Positions 26,028 through 34,682 of a stretch of DNA of 39,148 nucleotides are shown piece after piece. This stretch comes from Chlorobiota bacterium (GTDB lineage: Bacteria > Bacteroidota > Bacteroidia > Bacteroidales > F082): assembly GCA_030596395.1 (NCBI GenBank), contig JAUVKF010000026.1, forward strand, positions 1 to 39,148, in the 5' to 3' direction. A program made the position numbers and the translations under genes. Each line of letters opens with the position of its first letter. Positions within the stretch are counted from its first letter, which is position 1. The notes under the pieces are model-generated. The model worked only from the letters and a program-made list of their open reading frames with translations, was not told where the DNA came from and did not search any database.

Positions 26028-26851
26028 TCGATTGGGTACGGAAAAGGATTATCATTAATTCCAATAAGACATTGATTTAAACAGGTATCCTGATCAGGAA
26101 AATAAACAAAAGCGGGGTATTTAAACCTTTCGGTGCTAACACCGGCAACACCGCTTTTTAACCAGTTACATGAGAAACTATCCAATAAAGCTGAGTCAGC
26201 TTCAATCGTTGAATGAAATACCAGTAAATCTTTCGATGTTCCATTCAGTTCTCCTGTAATAGAAAAATAATCGTCGGGGCTTGTATAAACAGTATTTGGA
26301 TCTTTGTGCCTTATATAAAGCTGGTTAAATGAAAATGAAAGCATTCCGGTTGAATCGGAATACCTGCGCTCAACCAAGCCGGCCGATACTTCAAAATGAT
26401 CATTGACACCATCAATTTTACCGCGGCTTTTTACTACAAGATTATGTACAGGCAGCGTATCCTTATCGAATAGAAAGTCATTGAAAATAATATCAACCAC
26501 TACATCAGGATCAGAAAATTCTGTTCTGGGGAAAGCCTCATAAGTATTCATTCTCCAATGTCCGTACCCGTCATCATTACCCCACCAGGGATACCGGATC
26601 AATATTCTTTCTGGATCTTCAAAATAAAGAACATCTGCACCATCAATTTTAACCGGATTTCCGGCTATTAAGGTTGAGTCGGTCAAACTCTTAAAATAAG
26701 TATTCAGTAATTGCACCATCATTTGTTGGGCAGTCACATAACTTCTAGCACCTTCGATTCCATCCTGATAACTGAACCTGGTATTTTCCTTTTTGCAGGC
26801 GAAGGAAAATATGAGCAAAACTCCCAATAATATAATTAATTTCAGCTTCAT
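26024..26851 (-). CDS. lipoprotein of unknown function
   Basis: 275 aa. Residues 1-19 form a lipoprotein signal peptide (LLIFSFACKKE, acylated Cys at about 19). The rest is beta-rich with aromatic residues (RYPWWGNDDGYGHWRMN) and resembles no family I know. It starts immediately after the folA stop codon (TAA then ATG, no gap), so it is cotranscribed with folA, but nothing in the sequence points to a folate role. Confidence 0.75.
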   Translation of the reverse strand: MKLKLIILLGVLLIFSFACKKENTRFSYQDGIEGARSYVTAQQMMVQLLNTYFKSLTDSTLIAGNPVKIDGADVLYFEDPERILIRYPWWGNDDGYGHWRMNTYEAFPRTEFSDPDVVVDIIFNDFLFDKDTLPVHNLVVKSRGKIDGVNDHFEVSAGLVERRYSDSTGMLSFSFNQLYIRHKDPNTVYTSPDDYFSITGELNGTSKDLLVFHSTIEADSALLDSFSCNWLKSGVAGVSTERFKYPAFVYFPDQDTCLNQCLIGINDNPFPYPID

Positions 26852-27358
26852 TTAGGTACGTATATATGTTTCAAAAGAATAAGAGAAATCATTTTGAGTG
26901 TCATCCTCAATAACAGTTTTTTCTACCAACTTCCATTCCTTTAACGAAAGTTCCGGAAAAAAGGTATCAGCATCAAAGGATTTATGAATCTTTGTCAGGT
27001 ACAATTTATTGGCATGCGGTAAAAATTGTTTATAAATTGAACCACCGCCAATAATGAAATTTTCCTTTTCCGTATCCATTTTGCTGATGGCATCCTCAAT
27101 TGAATACGCCATCAGGCAATCGTCAATCTGCTCACCTTCAATATCGGTGATCACCATATTGGTCCGGTTTTTTAAAGGCCTGACAGGTAATGAAAAATAA
27201 GTCTTCTTACCCATCACAATATAATGTCTCTGTGTAAGTGCCTTAAACCGTTTCAGGTCTTTCGAAATATGCCACAGCAGATCGTTGTCTTTACCAATTG
27301 CAAAATTTGAGGCAATTGCTACTATTATCGAAATTTGTTTTTGCATTACTTCTATCAA
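26852..27358 (-). CDS. folA: dihydrofolate reductase
   Basis: 168 aa, normal length. It reduces dihydrofolate with NADPH, regenerating the cofactor consumed by ThyA. Family marks: ISIIVAIASNFAIGKDNDLL and WHISKDLKRFKALT with the active-site acid in SKDL, then VMGKKTYFSL and FIIGGGSIYKQFLP (the GG loop of the NADPH site) and TKIHKSFDADTFFPEL. The ATG at 27358 or the one at 27346 are both possible; MQKQISIIV is the more typical beginning. thyA lies upstream on the same strand but is separated from it by an inserted transposase gene with palindromes. Confidence 0.95.
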   Translation of the reverse strand: MIEVMQKQISIIVAIASNFAIGKDNDLLWHISKDLKRFKALTQRHYIVMGKKTYFSLPVRPLKNRTNMVITDIEGEQIDDCLMAYSIEDAISKMDTEKENFIIGGGSIYKQFLPHANKLYLTKIHKSFDADTFFPELSLKEWKLVEKTVIEDDTQNDFSYSFETYIRT

Positions 27359-27391
27359 TACTAAATACGTGATAAATTAATTTATTTTTTT

Positions 27392-27406
27392 AGTTCCGTA
27401 GGAACT
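27392..27406. repeat. outer left palindrome of the transposase element
   Basis: AGTTCC-GTA-GGAACT; diverged from the GTCCC-type units by paired C-to-T and G-to-A changes that keep the stem intact. Confidence 0.7.
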
Positions 27407-27443
27407 TAATATTTATAGAAAAAATAATCACAATGGTATACAA

Positions 27444-27457
27444 GTCCCGTTAGGGAC
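27444..27457. repeat. inner left palindrome of the transposase element
   Basis: GTCCC-GTTA-GGGAC; its reverse complement, GTCCCTAACGGGAC, is identical over 14 bases to the outer right unit at 27992. Confidence 0.75.
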
Positions 27458-27463
27458 GATATA

Positions 27464-27925
27464 TTATTGAATGTCTTTTAAAATATAACGCTCATCATAA
27501 TCAATACTAAATCTGTTTAACAATTCAAGATATTCCTTTCTGAATGTCTTCTTTTTATGGTGTTGCTCTTGATTCATTATATATTTCACAACCTTGTCAA
27601 TATGGGAATGGGAATATGAAAAAGCGGCATAGCTCTCCTGCCAATTAAATTTTCCATTGATAAATCCTTTCTTGTTAATCCAGCCGGAAGATGATCCTTT
27701 TATATCCTGCAACAAATCTGGTATTAATTGATGTGGTTTATACCCGATAAAAACATGAATATGATTAGGCATACCATTTATTGCAATTAGTTTATGTTTA
27801 TTATTTTGTACTATTCCGGTGATGTATTTGTATAGTTCATCTTTCCATGCAGTTTGTATCAGTGACACTCTGTTTTGGACTGCAAATACAAATTGAATAT
27901 ACATTTGCGTATATGTATTAGCCAT
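27464..27925 (-). CDS. HUH transposase, IS200-like / REP-associated (Y1) type
   Basis: 153 aa, complete. It is a single-domain Y1 tyrosine transposase: VFAVQNRVSLIQ at the start, the HUH motif in GMPNHIHVFIGY (His55 and His57), and the catalytic tyrosine in KVVKYIMNQEQHH (Tyr115). This family nicks single-stranded DNA at palindromes. It is bounded on both sides by inverted short palindromes, as REP-associated transposases are. It lies in the gap between thyA and folA on the same strand, so it probably rides on the thyA transcript. Confidence 0.9.
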   Translation of the reverse strand: MANTYTQMYIQFVFAVQNRVSLIQTAWKDELYKYITGIVQNNKHKLIAINGMPNHIHVFIGYKPHQLIPDLLQDIKGSSSGWINKKGFINGKFNWQESYAAFSYSHSHIDKVVKYIMNQEQHHKKKTFRKEYLELLNRFSIDYDERYILKDIQ

Positions 27926-27941
27926 GATCTTTTTATATTAC

Positions 27942-27954
27942 GTCCCTACGGGAC
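27942..27954. repeat. inner right palindrome of the transposase element
   Basis: GTCCC-TAC-GGGAC, 17 bases upstream of the transposase start codon; a three-base loop version of the same unit. Confidence 0.75.
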
Positions 27955-27991
27955 TTTGTTTTGGGTGTACATTATTTTCTACAAATATTAA

Positions 27992-28005
27992 GTCCCTAAC
28001 GGGAC
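27992..28005. repeat. outer right palindrome of the transposase element
   Basis: GTCCC-TAAC-GGGAC; inverted 14-base match to 27444-27457, and its AAATATTAA flank matches the outer left unit. Confidence 0.75.
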
Positions 28006-28080
28006 ATTGGCTACTATTAAGAAACAAATCAATATATTCAAAATTAATCCGTTTGACATAATATTCAACAATTAGCAGGA

Positions 28081-28905
28081 TCAAACCGAAATCTCCCCTC
28101 TAATGTGCGGATGCGGATCATATCCTTCGAGTGTGAAATCGTCAAAATTAAATTCAAATATATCATCAATCCCAGGATTGATATTCATTTTCGGCAAATT
28201 ACGCGGTTCACGACTCATTTGCAGTTTAACCTGATCAATATGGTTCAGGTAAATATGGGCATCGCCAAAGGTGTGGACAAACTCACCCGGCTTAAGTCCG
28301 GTTACCTGTGCTACCATCATAGTTAAAAGTGCATAAGATGCTATGTTAAAAGGAACACCCAAAAAAATATCTGCACTTCGCTGATACATCTGTAGCGATA
28401 ATTTACCATCGGCAACATAAAACTGAAACCAGGCATGGCAGGGCGGCAAAGCAGCATTTCCCAAAGCAACATTTTCAGAGAAACTTTTGCCCGAAACAGG
28501 CAAAACACTTGGGTTCCAGGCAGCAACCATCATCCTGCGGCTATCCGGGTTGTTCTTGATCTGGTCAATCACTATACTGATTTGATCAATGTCATCACCA
28601 TTCCAATTTCGCCATTGCGAACCATAAACCGGGCCCAGGTTGCCGTTTTCATCAGCCCAGGCATTCCATATCCTTACACCGTTTTCATTAAGGTATTTAA
28701 TATTGGTATCGCCTTTTAAAAACCACAACAGCTCATAAATAATTGACTTCAGGTGTAATTTTTTAGTGGTTAACAAAGGAAAACCTTCCTGAAGGTCAAA
28801 TCTTAACTGCGGACCGAATATACTCAGCGTACCGGTTCCTGTGCGGTCAGTTTTTCTAACCCCTGTATCCATTACCTTTTCAAGAAGATCAAGATATTGT
28901 TTCAT
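28081..28905 (-). CDS. thyA: thymidylate synthase
   Basis: 274 aa. It methylates dUMP with methylene-THF, which becomes dihydrofolate. Catalytic Cys156 is in [13 protein letters not shown]; the phosphate-binding Arg pair is in [13 protein letters not shown] and the dUMP-binding stretch is [19 protein letters not shown]; the N-terminus has [12 protein letters not shown] 10-residue insert before the ALPPCH motif ([13 protein letters not shown] region) is normal for Bacteroidetes ThyA. It starts 3 bases after the outer-membrane protein gene and precedes the transposase element and folA on the same strand. Confidence 0.97.
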   Translation of the reverse strand: MKQYLDLLEKVMDTGVRKTDRTGTGTLSIFGPQLRFDLQEGFPLLTTKKLHLKSIIYELLWFLKGDTNIKYLNENGVRIWNAWADENGNLGPVYGSQWRNWNGDDIDQISIVIDQIKNNPDSRRMMVAAWNPSVLPVSGKSFSENVALGNAALPPCHAWFQFYVADGKLSLQMYQRSADIFLGVPFNIASYALLTMMVAQVTGLKPGEFVHTFGDAHIYLNHIDQVKLQMSREPRNLPKMNINPGIDDIFEFNFDDFTLEGYDPHPHIRGEISV

Positions 28906-28908
28906 TTC

Positions 28909-29496
28909 TTATTGATGATTTTTATTCAAAGATATTTTAATACTAATGGTCGGTCCTATGCCATTGAACAGAATACTAGCATTACTGGAATTTGTAATAT
29001 TATCAACAACAATGTATGGCACCAATAATTCCATCTCAACTCTATTTGAAAAACGGTAACCAACCCCGACTCCTGCACTATAAACCACAACACCTGCATT
29101 TAATCTTTCCACTTTAAAGGGGTCCGGTTCATCTTCCAGAGGTTTATATATTGTTGCACCAAAACCTACTCCAGCCTGGCCAAAAACCATCCATTTGTCG
29201 TTAAAAAAATGGCAATACCTCAACGATGGAATAAAACCAAAAGTATTTGTTCTGGCATTTACATCATTTAGGAAATAACCCGTTTGAGTATTAAAAAAGA
29301 AATCGTTTTGTACAGAAAGATGGCTCGTAATGAAATACTCAAAACCAGGCTTAATTACAAAACCGTAATAACCTTTATTCCAGTCAATTAACGGAATAGC
29401 GGAAACCGAAATCTTTATTTGTCCCTTTTGTGATTCCTGGGCATAATTAACAAGAAAAAAACAAACAAGAAAAATTATTAGAAAAACCTTTTTCAT
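28909..29496 (-). CDS. outer-membrane beta-barrel protein
   Basis: 195 aa. A signal peptide ends near residue 20 (VCFFLVNYAQ). The rest alternates hydrophobic and polar residues in about eight strands (YYGFVIKPGFEYF, FGFIPSLRYCHFF, WMVFGQAGVGFGAT, GVVVYSAGVGVGYRF), typical of a small OmpA/OmpW-like barrel. No specific function can be assigned. It is the first gene of the thyA transcript, with a gap of 3 bases. Confidence 0.8.
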   Translation of the reverse strand: MKKVFLIIFLVCFFLVNYAQESQKGQIKISVSAIPLIDWNKGYYGFVIKPGFEYFITSHLSVQNDFFFNTQTGYFLNDVNARTNTFGFIPSLRYCHFFNDKWMVFGQAGVGFGATIYKPLEDEPDPFKVERLNAGVVVYSAGVGVGYRFSNRVEMELLVPYIVVDNITNSSNASILFNGIGPTISIKISLNKNHQ

Positions 29497-29818
29497 TTTA
29501 CCATTTCTTATACCCTGCCCTCTTTTAAATTACCAAAGTGATAAGAAGAAAACAGGAAGAATGTCATTTATTTCCGGCCTCAAAGTTATTAACATAATAA
29601 CACAGTAAAAAAGAAAAAGACATCAAAAAAAGCGAACTTACTACTCTGTTAATATTCAATTATTTATCAATTGACTCGCCTTCTTTTACAAACGAGAATG
29701 ATTTGTTTATCACTGTTAGCGTTGATTTAAAGCTGCCAGATAGATATTTGTAAAAACAAGATTAGTTTACATTTACTGATTCAAAATTTCAAATGAACTA
29801 ATAAAAGATCAACACAAG
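29497..29818. other. 322-bp divergent spacer, promoters only
   Basis: Very AT-rich. It holds an exact TAnnTTTG box for the minus-strand barrel gene and, for the permease, near matches on the plus strand (TACATTTA at about 29767). No gene or strong hairpin is seen. Confidence 0.5.
29581..29588 (-). promoter_or_regulatory. -7 promoter box for the barrel-thyA transcript
   Basis: TAACTTTG on the minus strand, exact TAnnTTTG match, 85-92 bases before the barrel gene start. Confidence 0.45.
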
Positions 29819-31069
29819 ATGGGTATAAAGTTTCGCATTACAGTCATGAACTTTTTACAGTTTTTTATTTGGGGTGCATGGCTTCTTTCTTTCGGAAAAT
29901 ATCTTGGTGTAACATTAGGGTTTAGCGGAGAACAAATCGGGGCGATTTTTATGACATTGGGAATTGCCTCCCTTTTTATGCCTGGCTTAATGGGTATTGT
30001 GGCCGACCGCTGGATGAGTGCAAACAAACTGTATGCGCTGATCCATATTTTGGGAGCAATATTGCTATACTTCGCTGCACAGCAAACGGGTTTCAATTCG
30101 CTTTACATTGTGATGTTGCTATACCTCATGCTTTATATGCCTACCATTGCTTTGGCCAACACAGTATCATACAGCCTCCTGGAAAAAGAAGGATGCGACA
30201 TTGTCAAAGATTTTCCTCCCATCAGGGTATGGGGAACTGTTGGCTTTATCATTGCTGTTTGGGTAATCGACATTTTAGGTTGGGGATTGAGTAATTACCA
30301 ATTGTATTTCTCAGCTGCATTCTCTTTGGTATTAGGTCTTTATTCCCTTACCCTCCCAAATTGCGGTGTCGAAAAAACACAAGCAAAGAAAACACTGATT
30401 CAGGCATTGGGCTTAGATGCGCTGGTGTTGTTTAAAAATAAGAAGATGGCCATCTTTTTTATTTTCTCGATGTTATTGGGTGCTGCTTTACAAATTACCA
30501 ACATGTGGGGAGAAGCTTTTTTGCATGACTTTGGAAATATTGATGCTTACAAAGATGCCTTTGCTGTAACCCATAATGGCATATTAATGTCCATTTCCCA
30601 AATATCAGAAGCCCTCTTTATTTTGACCATTCCTTTCTTTTTGAAAAGATTTGGGATAAAAAAGGTCATGCTCATGAGTTTGTTTGCCTGGGTGCTTCGT
30701 TTCGCACTCTTTGGCATTGGTTTCCCCACGGGATTTGGATTGATGTTTTTAGTACTATCAATGATTATTTACGGATTGGCCTTTGACTTCTTCAATATTT
30801 CCGGTTCTCTTTTTGTTGAGATGGAGGCAGAACCCAGAATCAGAGCCAGTGCACAGGGCTTGTTTATGATTATGACCAACGGTCTTGGAGCCATGGCCGG
30901 AGCCTATGGAAGCGGAGTAATCATCGAAATGTATACGCAAAACGGAGTACGGAACTGGCAGGAAATCTGGTTTATTTTTGCCGCTTATGCCCTGGTTATC
31001 GCCATAGCTTTTATGTTTTTATTCAAATACAAACATGATCCTAAGGCACTGGAACAGGTCAGGAAATAG
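29819..31069 (+). CDS. nucleoside permease, NupG-like (NHS family, MFS)
   Basis: 416 aa with 12 predicted membrane helices. Family features of nucleoside:H+ symporters: MNFLQFFIWGAWLLSFGKYL at the start, MGIVADRWMSANKLYAL, LYMPTIALANTVSYSLL, FPPIRVWGTVGFI (a conserved NupG/XapB signature) and the late FFNISGSLFVEMEAEPRIRASAQGLFMI. It imports nucleosides across the inner membrane with protons. Which nucleosides cannot be read. Its stop codon abuts the stop of the converging gene, with no room for a terminator. Confidence 0.88.
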   Translation: MGIKFRITVMNFLQFFIWGAWLLSFGKYLGVTLGFSGEQIGAIFMTLGIASLFMPGLMGIVADRWMSANKLYALIHILGAILLYFAAQQTGFNSLYIVMLLYLMLYMPTIALANTVSYSLLEKEGCDIVKDFPPIRVWGTVGFIIAVWVIDILGWGLSNYQLYFSAAFSLVLGLYSLTLPNCGVEKTQAKKTLIQALGLDALVLFKNKKMAIFFIFSMLLGAALQITNMWGEAFLHDFGNIDAYKDAFAVTHNGILMSISQISEALFILTIPFFLKRFGIKKVMLMSLFAWVLRFALFGIGFPTGFGLMFLVLSMIIYGLAFDFFNISGSLFVEMEAEPRIRASAQGLFMIMTNGLGAMAGAYGSGVIIEMYTQNGVRNWQEIWFIFAAYALVIAIAFMFLFKYKHDPKALEQVRK

Positions 31070-31660
31070 TTATTCGGTTTTTTTTCTTCTGTTGATCTCA
31101 TCCCTGAGTCTTGAAGCTTTTTCATAATTTTCATCGGCAACGGCATTTTTCAACTTCTCTTCCAGTTCTTCCAGTAAATAATCCTCGAAGCCAACAGGCT
31201 CACCTTCTTCAGATAGTTTTATTTCTTTATCTTCACCTTCCATCTGATCGTCATCCATTACAATGCTTGCTTCTTCAATAATACTTTCAAACGCATAAAT
31301 CGGACATTTGAAACGTATTGCAAGTGCAACAGCATCACTGGTCCGACTGTCAATCATACTGGTTTCACCGTCTTGCTCACATACAAGCTGCGAAAAAAAT
31401 ATACCTTCTTCAAACTTGTTAATAATAACTTTGGTGATCTTTATTTTGAAATGATTGGCGAAATTCATAAAAAGGTCATGCGTAAGTGGCCTGGTTGGTT
31501 TCATCTTCTCAAGCTCAATGGCAATCGCCTGTGCTTCAAATCCACCAATTATTATTGGCAACCTCCTGTTTTCGCCCGACACACCAAGTATTAAAGCATA
31601 AGCCCCACTTTGCGACTGGCTGTAAGACATCCCGACAATTTCAAGTTTAATCTTTCTCAT
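31070..31660 (-). CDS. bifunctional nuclease family protein with C-terminal UVR motif
   Basis: 196 aa. Residues 1-135 are the BFN/DUF151 domain: EIVGMSYSQSQSGAYALILG, RRLPIIIGGFEAQAIAIELE, RPLTHDLFMNF and DSRTSDAVALAIRFKCPIY. An acidic linker follows, and residues 175-192 (DENYEKASRLRDEINRR) match the UvrB/UvrC-interaction motif. BFN proteins were described as DNase/RNase in plants; bacterial function is unsettled. No TAnnTTTG box was seen close upstream. Confidence 0.9.
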   Translation of the reverse strand: MRKIKLEIVGMSYSQSQSGAYALILGVSGENRRLPIIIGGFEAQAIAIELEKMKPTRPLTHDLFMNFANHFKIKITKVIINKFEEGIFFSQLVCEQDGETSMIDSRTSDAVALAIRFKCPIYAFESIIEEASIVMDDDQMEGEDKEIKLSEEGEPVGFEDYLLEELEEKLKNAVADENYEKASRLRDEINRRKKTE

Positions 31661-32154
31661 TTACCACAACAAATTCAAAAAGTTAAAATTAGAAAACTTT
31701 TGGGGATTGCATTGTGAAAACAACATTTGTTTTGTGGTTTTTACTAACAGAAACAACCGATGTATATTCAGTAATACCAATCAACGCTAGAATTATGCTA
31801 AACCTCGATAAAAATATCGATTTGTAAGAGGTAAGTGTTACGGGACAATGTGTTATGACAAATAATTTTCCCGAAACCTGCATCCGGGAAACTCATAACC
31901 TGAATACATTCAGTTAAAACGAATTGAAAATCAGCAAGAAATTTTAATTCTTGATTCGCATCAGTGCATCATTTCATCTAATTCAGCCTGATAAAAAAGA
32001 CGGTTGACTGTATCACTAAAATCAGTTTGTTAATAAAAGTCAGACACATCACAATAACAAATTTGTGTATCTGTCTGTTATTTAATCCTATTTTTCTATT
32101 TTAGCGCCTTCCTTAAAAACCATTGAAATTATTATTAATAAATAAAGTATTACT
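31661..32154. other. 494-bp spacer without a supported gene
   Basis: A divergent region between the BFN gene and hppA. Two hairpins are visible: TCGATA-AAAA-TATCGA at 31805-31820 and TTTCCCG...CGGGAAA at 31867-31891. A 64-codon minus-strand frame (31689-31883) matches nothing known and is not called. It is long for a simple promoter region, so a decayed gene or small RNA is possible. Confidence 0.45.
32089..32096 (+). promoter_or_regulatory. possible -7 box for hppA
   Basis: TATTTTTC, seven of eight bases of TAnnTTTG, with TTTG at 32062-32065 upstream at a plausible -33 spacing. Confidence 0.35.
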
Positions 32155-34554
32155 ATGAAAAAAATTCTGTCACTATTGGCTTTGTTTGTAGCGCCGTTTA
32201 TTGCATCTGCAAGTGAAGCCGATCTGGTTATTCCCGCGGGAGTCAAAGATCAAACAATCCTGTATTGGGGTTTCCTGATCACTTTTGCCGGTTTTATGTT
32301 TGGTTTGTACCAGTTTGTTCAGGTACGAAAAATAAGAGCACACCAATCGATGCTTGATGTTGCCCAGGTTATATTTGAAACTGCAAAAACTTACCTGATT
32401 CAGCAAGGTAAATTTCTTGCTATCCTGTTTTTATTTATTGGTACTATCGTTGCATTATATTTTGGCTGGCTTTCAGAAGCCAGTTTTGGATTTGGCGGAG
32501 TAGCAATGATCCTTGGCTGGACTGTTATTGGAATCCTTGGTTCGTATGCCGTTGCCTGGTTTGGCATCAGGATGAATACACTTGCCAACTCAAGGATGGC
32601 ATTTGCATCGCTCGAAAGAAAACCGATTAAGCTACTTAATATTCCATTAAATGCAGGAATGAGTATCGGCGTTATGCTTATCTCTCTTGAACTGCTGATG
32701 ATGTTGATTATTCTGTTGTTTGTTCCTGGTGAATACGCCGGTGCCAGTTTTATTGGTTTTGCCATTGGCGAATCATTGGGTGCTTCAGTTTTGAGGATTG
32801 CCGGCGGTATTTTTACAAAGATCGCTGACATTGGCTCAGACCTGATGAAAGTAATTTTTAAGATTGGTGAAGATGACCCGCGAAACCCCGGAACCATCGC
32901 CGACTGTGTTGGTGACAATGCCGGTGACAGTGTAGGACCAACAGCCGATGGTTTTGAAACTTACGGTGTAACAGGTGTTGCCCTGATTGCATTTATCCTT
33001 CTTGCCCTTCCCGAAACTGTGGCTGGAGAAGCCAACAAAGTTGAACTGCTCACATGGATTTTTGTGATGCGGATTCTAATGATTGTTACTTCTATTACTT
33101 CTTTCTGGATTAATGCGGCAATCACAAAAGCAAAATACAGTAATGCTGACGACCTTGATTTCGAGAAACCTCTTACCTCACTGGTGTGGATTACATCTCT
33201 CTTTTCAATTGTTGTTACATTTATCGTCAGTTACCTGACCATTTACGATCTTCCTAACAATTTATGGTTCAGCCTCTCGGTAATTATTAGTGCCGGAACA
33301 TTGGGTGCGGCATTAATCCCTGAATTCACAAAAATATTTACCAGCCCAAAATCAACACACGTTAAAGAAGTGGTTGAAGCAACTAAAGAAGGTGGGGCTT
33401 CACTAAATATTTTATCAGGATTGGTATCCGGGAACTTTAGTGCATTCTGGATAGGCATGGTTTTCTTTCTACTTATGTTCATTGCATACTTCGCCAGCAC
33501 TTTTGGCCTCGATGAATTTATGATCTACCCTTCGATTTTTGCTTTTGGCCTTGTGGCTTTCGGTATGCTGGGGATGGGTCCTGTAACTATTGCTGTTGAC
33601 AGTTATGGACCTGTTACCGATAATGCACAGTCGATTTACGAACTTTCGCTGATCGAAGAAAATCAAAAAGAAGTGACTCCTGAAATTGAAAGAGACTTTG
33701 GTTTTACACCTGACTTTGAGAAATCTAAATATTACCTTGAAGCCAACGATGGCGCAGGGAATACCTTTAAAGCAACTGCAAAACCTGTTTTGATTGGTAC
33801 GGCAGTTGTTGGTGCGACCACGATGATCTTTTCACTAATCTTAGTTATTAAGCATACACTCGGAATTGAACCGGAGGAAATACTTAATCTGCTGAATCCA
33901 TACACGATTATGGGATTCTTGCTTGGTGGCGCGGTGATTTACTGGTTTACCGGTGCTTCAATACAAGCTGTATCCACAGGTGCTGCACGTGCAGTTGAGT
34001 TTATTAAGCACAATATAAACCTCGACCCAAATGCTCCGAAAAAAGCAGACGTGGAAAAATCAAAGGCCGTTGTTAAAATTTGTACAATTTATGCGCAAAA
34101 AGGGATGTGGAACATTTTCATTGCTATTTTCTCTTTTGCTTTGGCATTTGCATTTTTATCGGCACCTGTAAATTCCCCTCTGCCTGTTTCGATGTTTATC
34201 AGTTATTTGATTTCAATTGCTTTCTTTGGGCTTTTCCAGGCTATTTTTATGGCTAATGCCGGTGGCTCCTGGGACAATGCCAAGAAAGTGGTTGAAGTGG
34301 ATATGAAGGAAAAAGGAACTCCGCTTCACGATGCTGTCATAGTTGGAGATACGGTAGGTGATCCATATAAAGACACTTCCTCAGTGGCATTAAACCCGAT
34401 TATTAAATTTAGTACTTTGTTTGGTCTGCTTGCCATGGAAATTGCTATTGCTCCGCAATTCAGAGGTGCAGCCTACTATGTTGGTGGCGCATTCCTGATC
34501 ATAGCACTTTACTTCGTATGGAGATCATTCTACAAAATGAGAATTGGGAACTAA
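32155..34554 (+). CDS. hppA: membrane-bound ion-translocating pyrophosphatase, divergent
   Basis: 799 aa with about 16 membrane helices. It hydrolyses pyrophosphate and pumps H+ or Na+. Core motifs are recognisable: DDPRNPGTIAD (240-250), GPTADGFETYG, SYGPVTDNAQSIYELS, GGSWDNAKKVVE and GDTVGDPYKDTSSVALNP. Some normally fixed positions differ. The Dx7KxE signature reads DIGSDLMKVIF from Asp225, with Val and Phe at the K and E positions; DNVGDNVGD reads DCVGDNAGD; and the usual GMGADLFESY reads GPTADGFETY. GNTFKA has Lys where K+-independent enzymes carry Lys and K+-dependent ones Ala, so it is probably K+-independent (inference). It ends with a clear terminator at 34579-34607. Confidence 0.88.
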   Translation: MKKILSLLALFVAPFIASASEADLVIPAGVKDQTILYWGFLITFAGFMFGLYQFVQVRKIRAHQSMLDVAQVIFETAKTYLIQQGKFLAILFLFIGTIVALYFGWLSEASFGFGGVAMILGWTVIGILGSYAVAWFGIRMNTLANSRMAFASLERKPIKLLNIPLNAGMSIGVMLISLELLMMLIILLFVPGEYAGASFIGFAIGESLGASVLRIAGGIFTKIADIGSDLMKVIFKIGEDDPRNPGTIADCVGDNAGDSVGPTADGFETYGVTGVALIAFILLALPETVAGEANKVELLTWIFVMRILMIVTSITSFWINAAITKAKYSNADDLDFEKPLTSLVWITSLFSIVVTFIVSYLTIYDLPNNLWFSLSVIISAGTLGAALIPEFTKIFTSPKSTHVKEVVEATKEGGASLNILSGLVSGNFSAFWIGMVFFLLMFIAYFASTFGLDEFMIYPSIFAFGLVAFGMLGMGPVTIAVDSYGPVTDNAQSIYELSLIEENQKEVTPEIERDFGFTPDFEKSKYYLEANDGAGNTFKATAKPVLIGTAVVGATTMIFSLILVIKHTLGIEPEEILNLLNPYTIMGFLLGGAVIYWFTGASIQAVSTGAARAVEFIKHNINLDPNAPKKADVEKSKAVVKICTIYAQKGMWNIFIAIFSFALAFAFLSAPVNSPLPVSMFISYLISIAFFGLFQAIFMANAGGSWDNAKKVVEVDMKEKGTPLHDAVIVGDTVGDPYKDTSSVALNPIIKFSTLFGLLAMEIAIAPQFRGAAYYVGGAFLIIALYFVWRSFYKMRIGN

Positions 34555-34578
34555 AACCTAATAGTTTTATATATTGAA

Positions 34579-34607
34579 GGGAGCTCAAGTATTGGCTCCC
34601 TTTTTTT
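34579..34607 (+). terminator. intrinsic terminator after hppA
   Basis: GGGAGC, a 10-base loop, GCTCCC, then seven T. It starts 25 bases after the hppA stop codon; the best intrinsic terminator in the window. Confidence 0.92.
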
Positions 34608-34674
34608 GTGAATATGTTTTGTGAATACATTAACAATAAGCCAACAAATTGATGGTTTATCATCCAAAGATTTT

Positions 34675-34682
34675 TACTTTTG
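34675..34682 (+). promoter_or_regulatory. -7 promoter box for gcvP
   Basis: TACTTTTG, exact TAnnTTTG match, 73-80 bases before the ATG at 34755, with a TTG element about 23 bases upstream. It follows the hppA terminator, so gcvP is transcribed on its own. Confidence 0.55.

Larger units (their letters stand above)
27391..28006. mobile_element. Y1-transposase element framed by inverted palindromes (RAYT/IS200-like)
   Basis: About 616 bases. The outer left unit (27391-27418), read in reverse complement, and the outer right unit (27979-28006) align as CTAyAAATATTAAGTyCCTA(A)CGGrAC, so the element has long imperfect inverted ends. Inside these lie two more palindromes near the transposase ends. 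It sits between thyA and folA. Confidence 0.78.

Noticed and set aside
32400-32918. 172-codon minus-strand frame
   Set aside because: Antisense shadow of hppA; the plus strand carries clear pyrophosphatase motifs.
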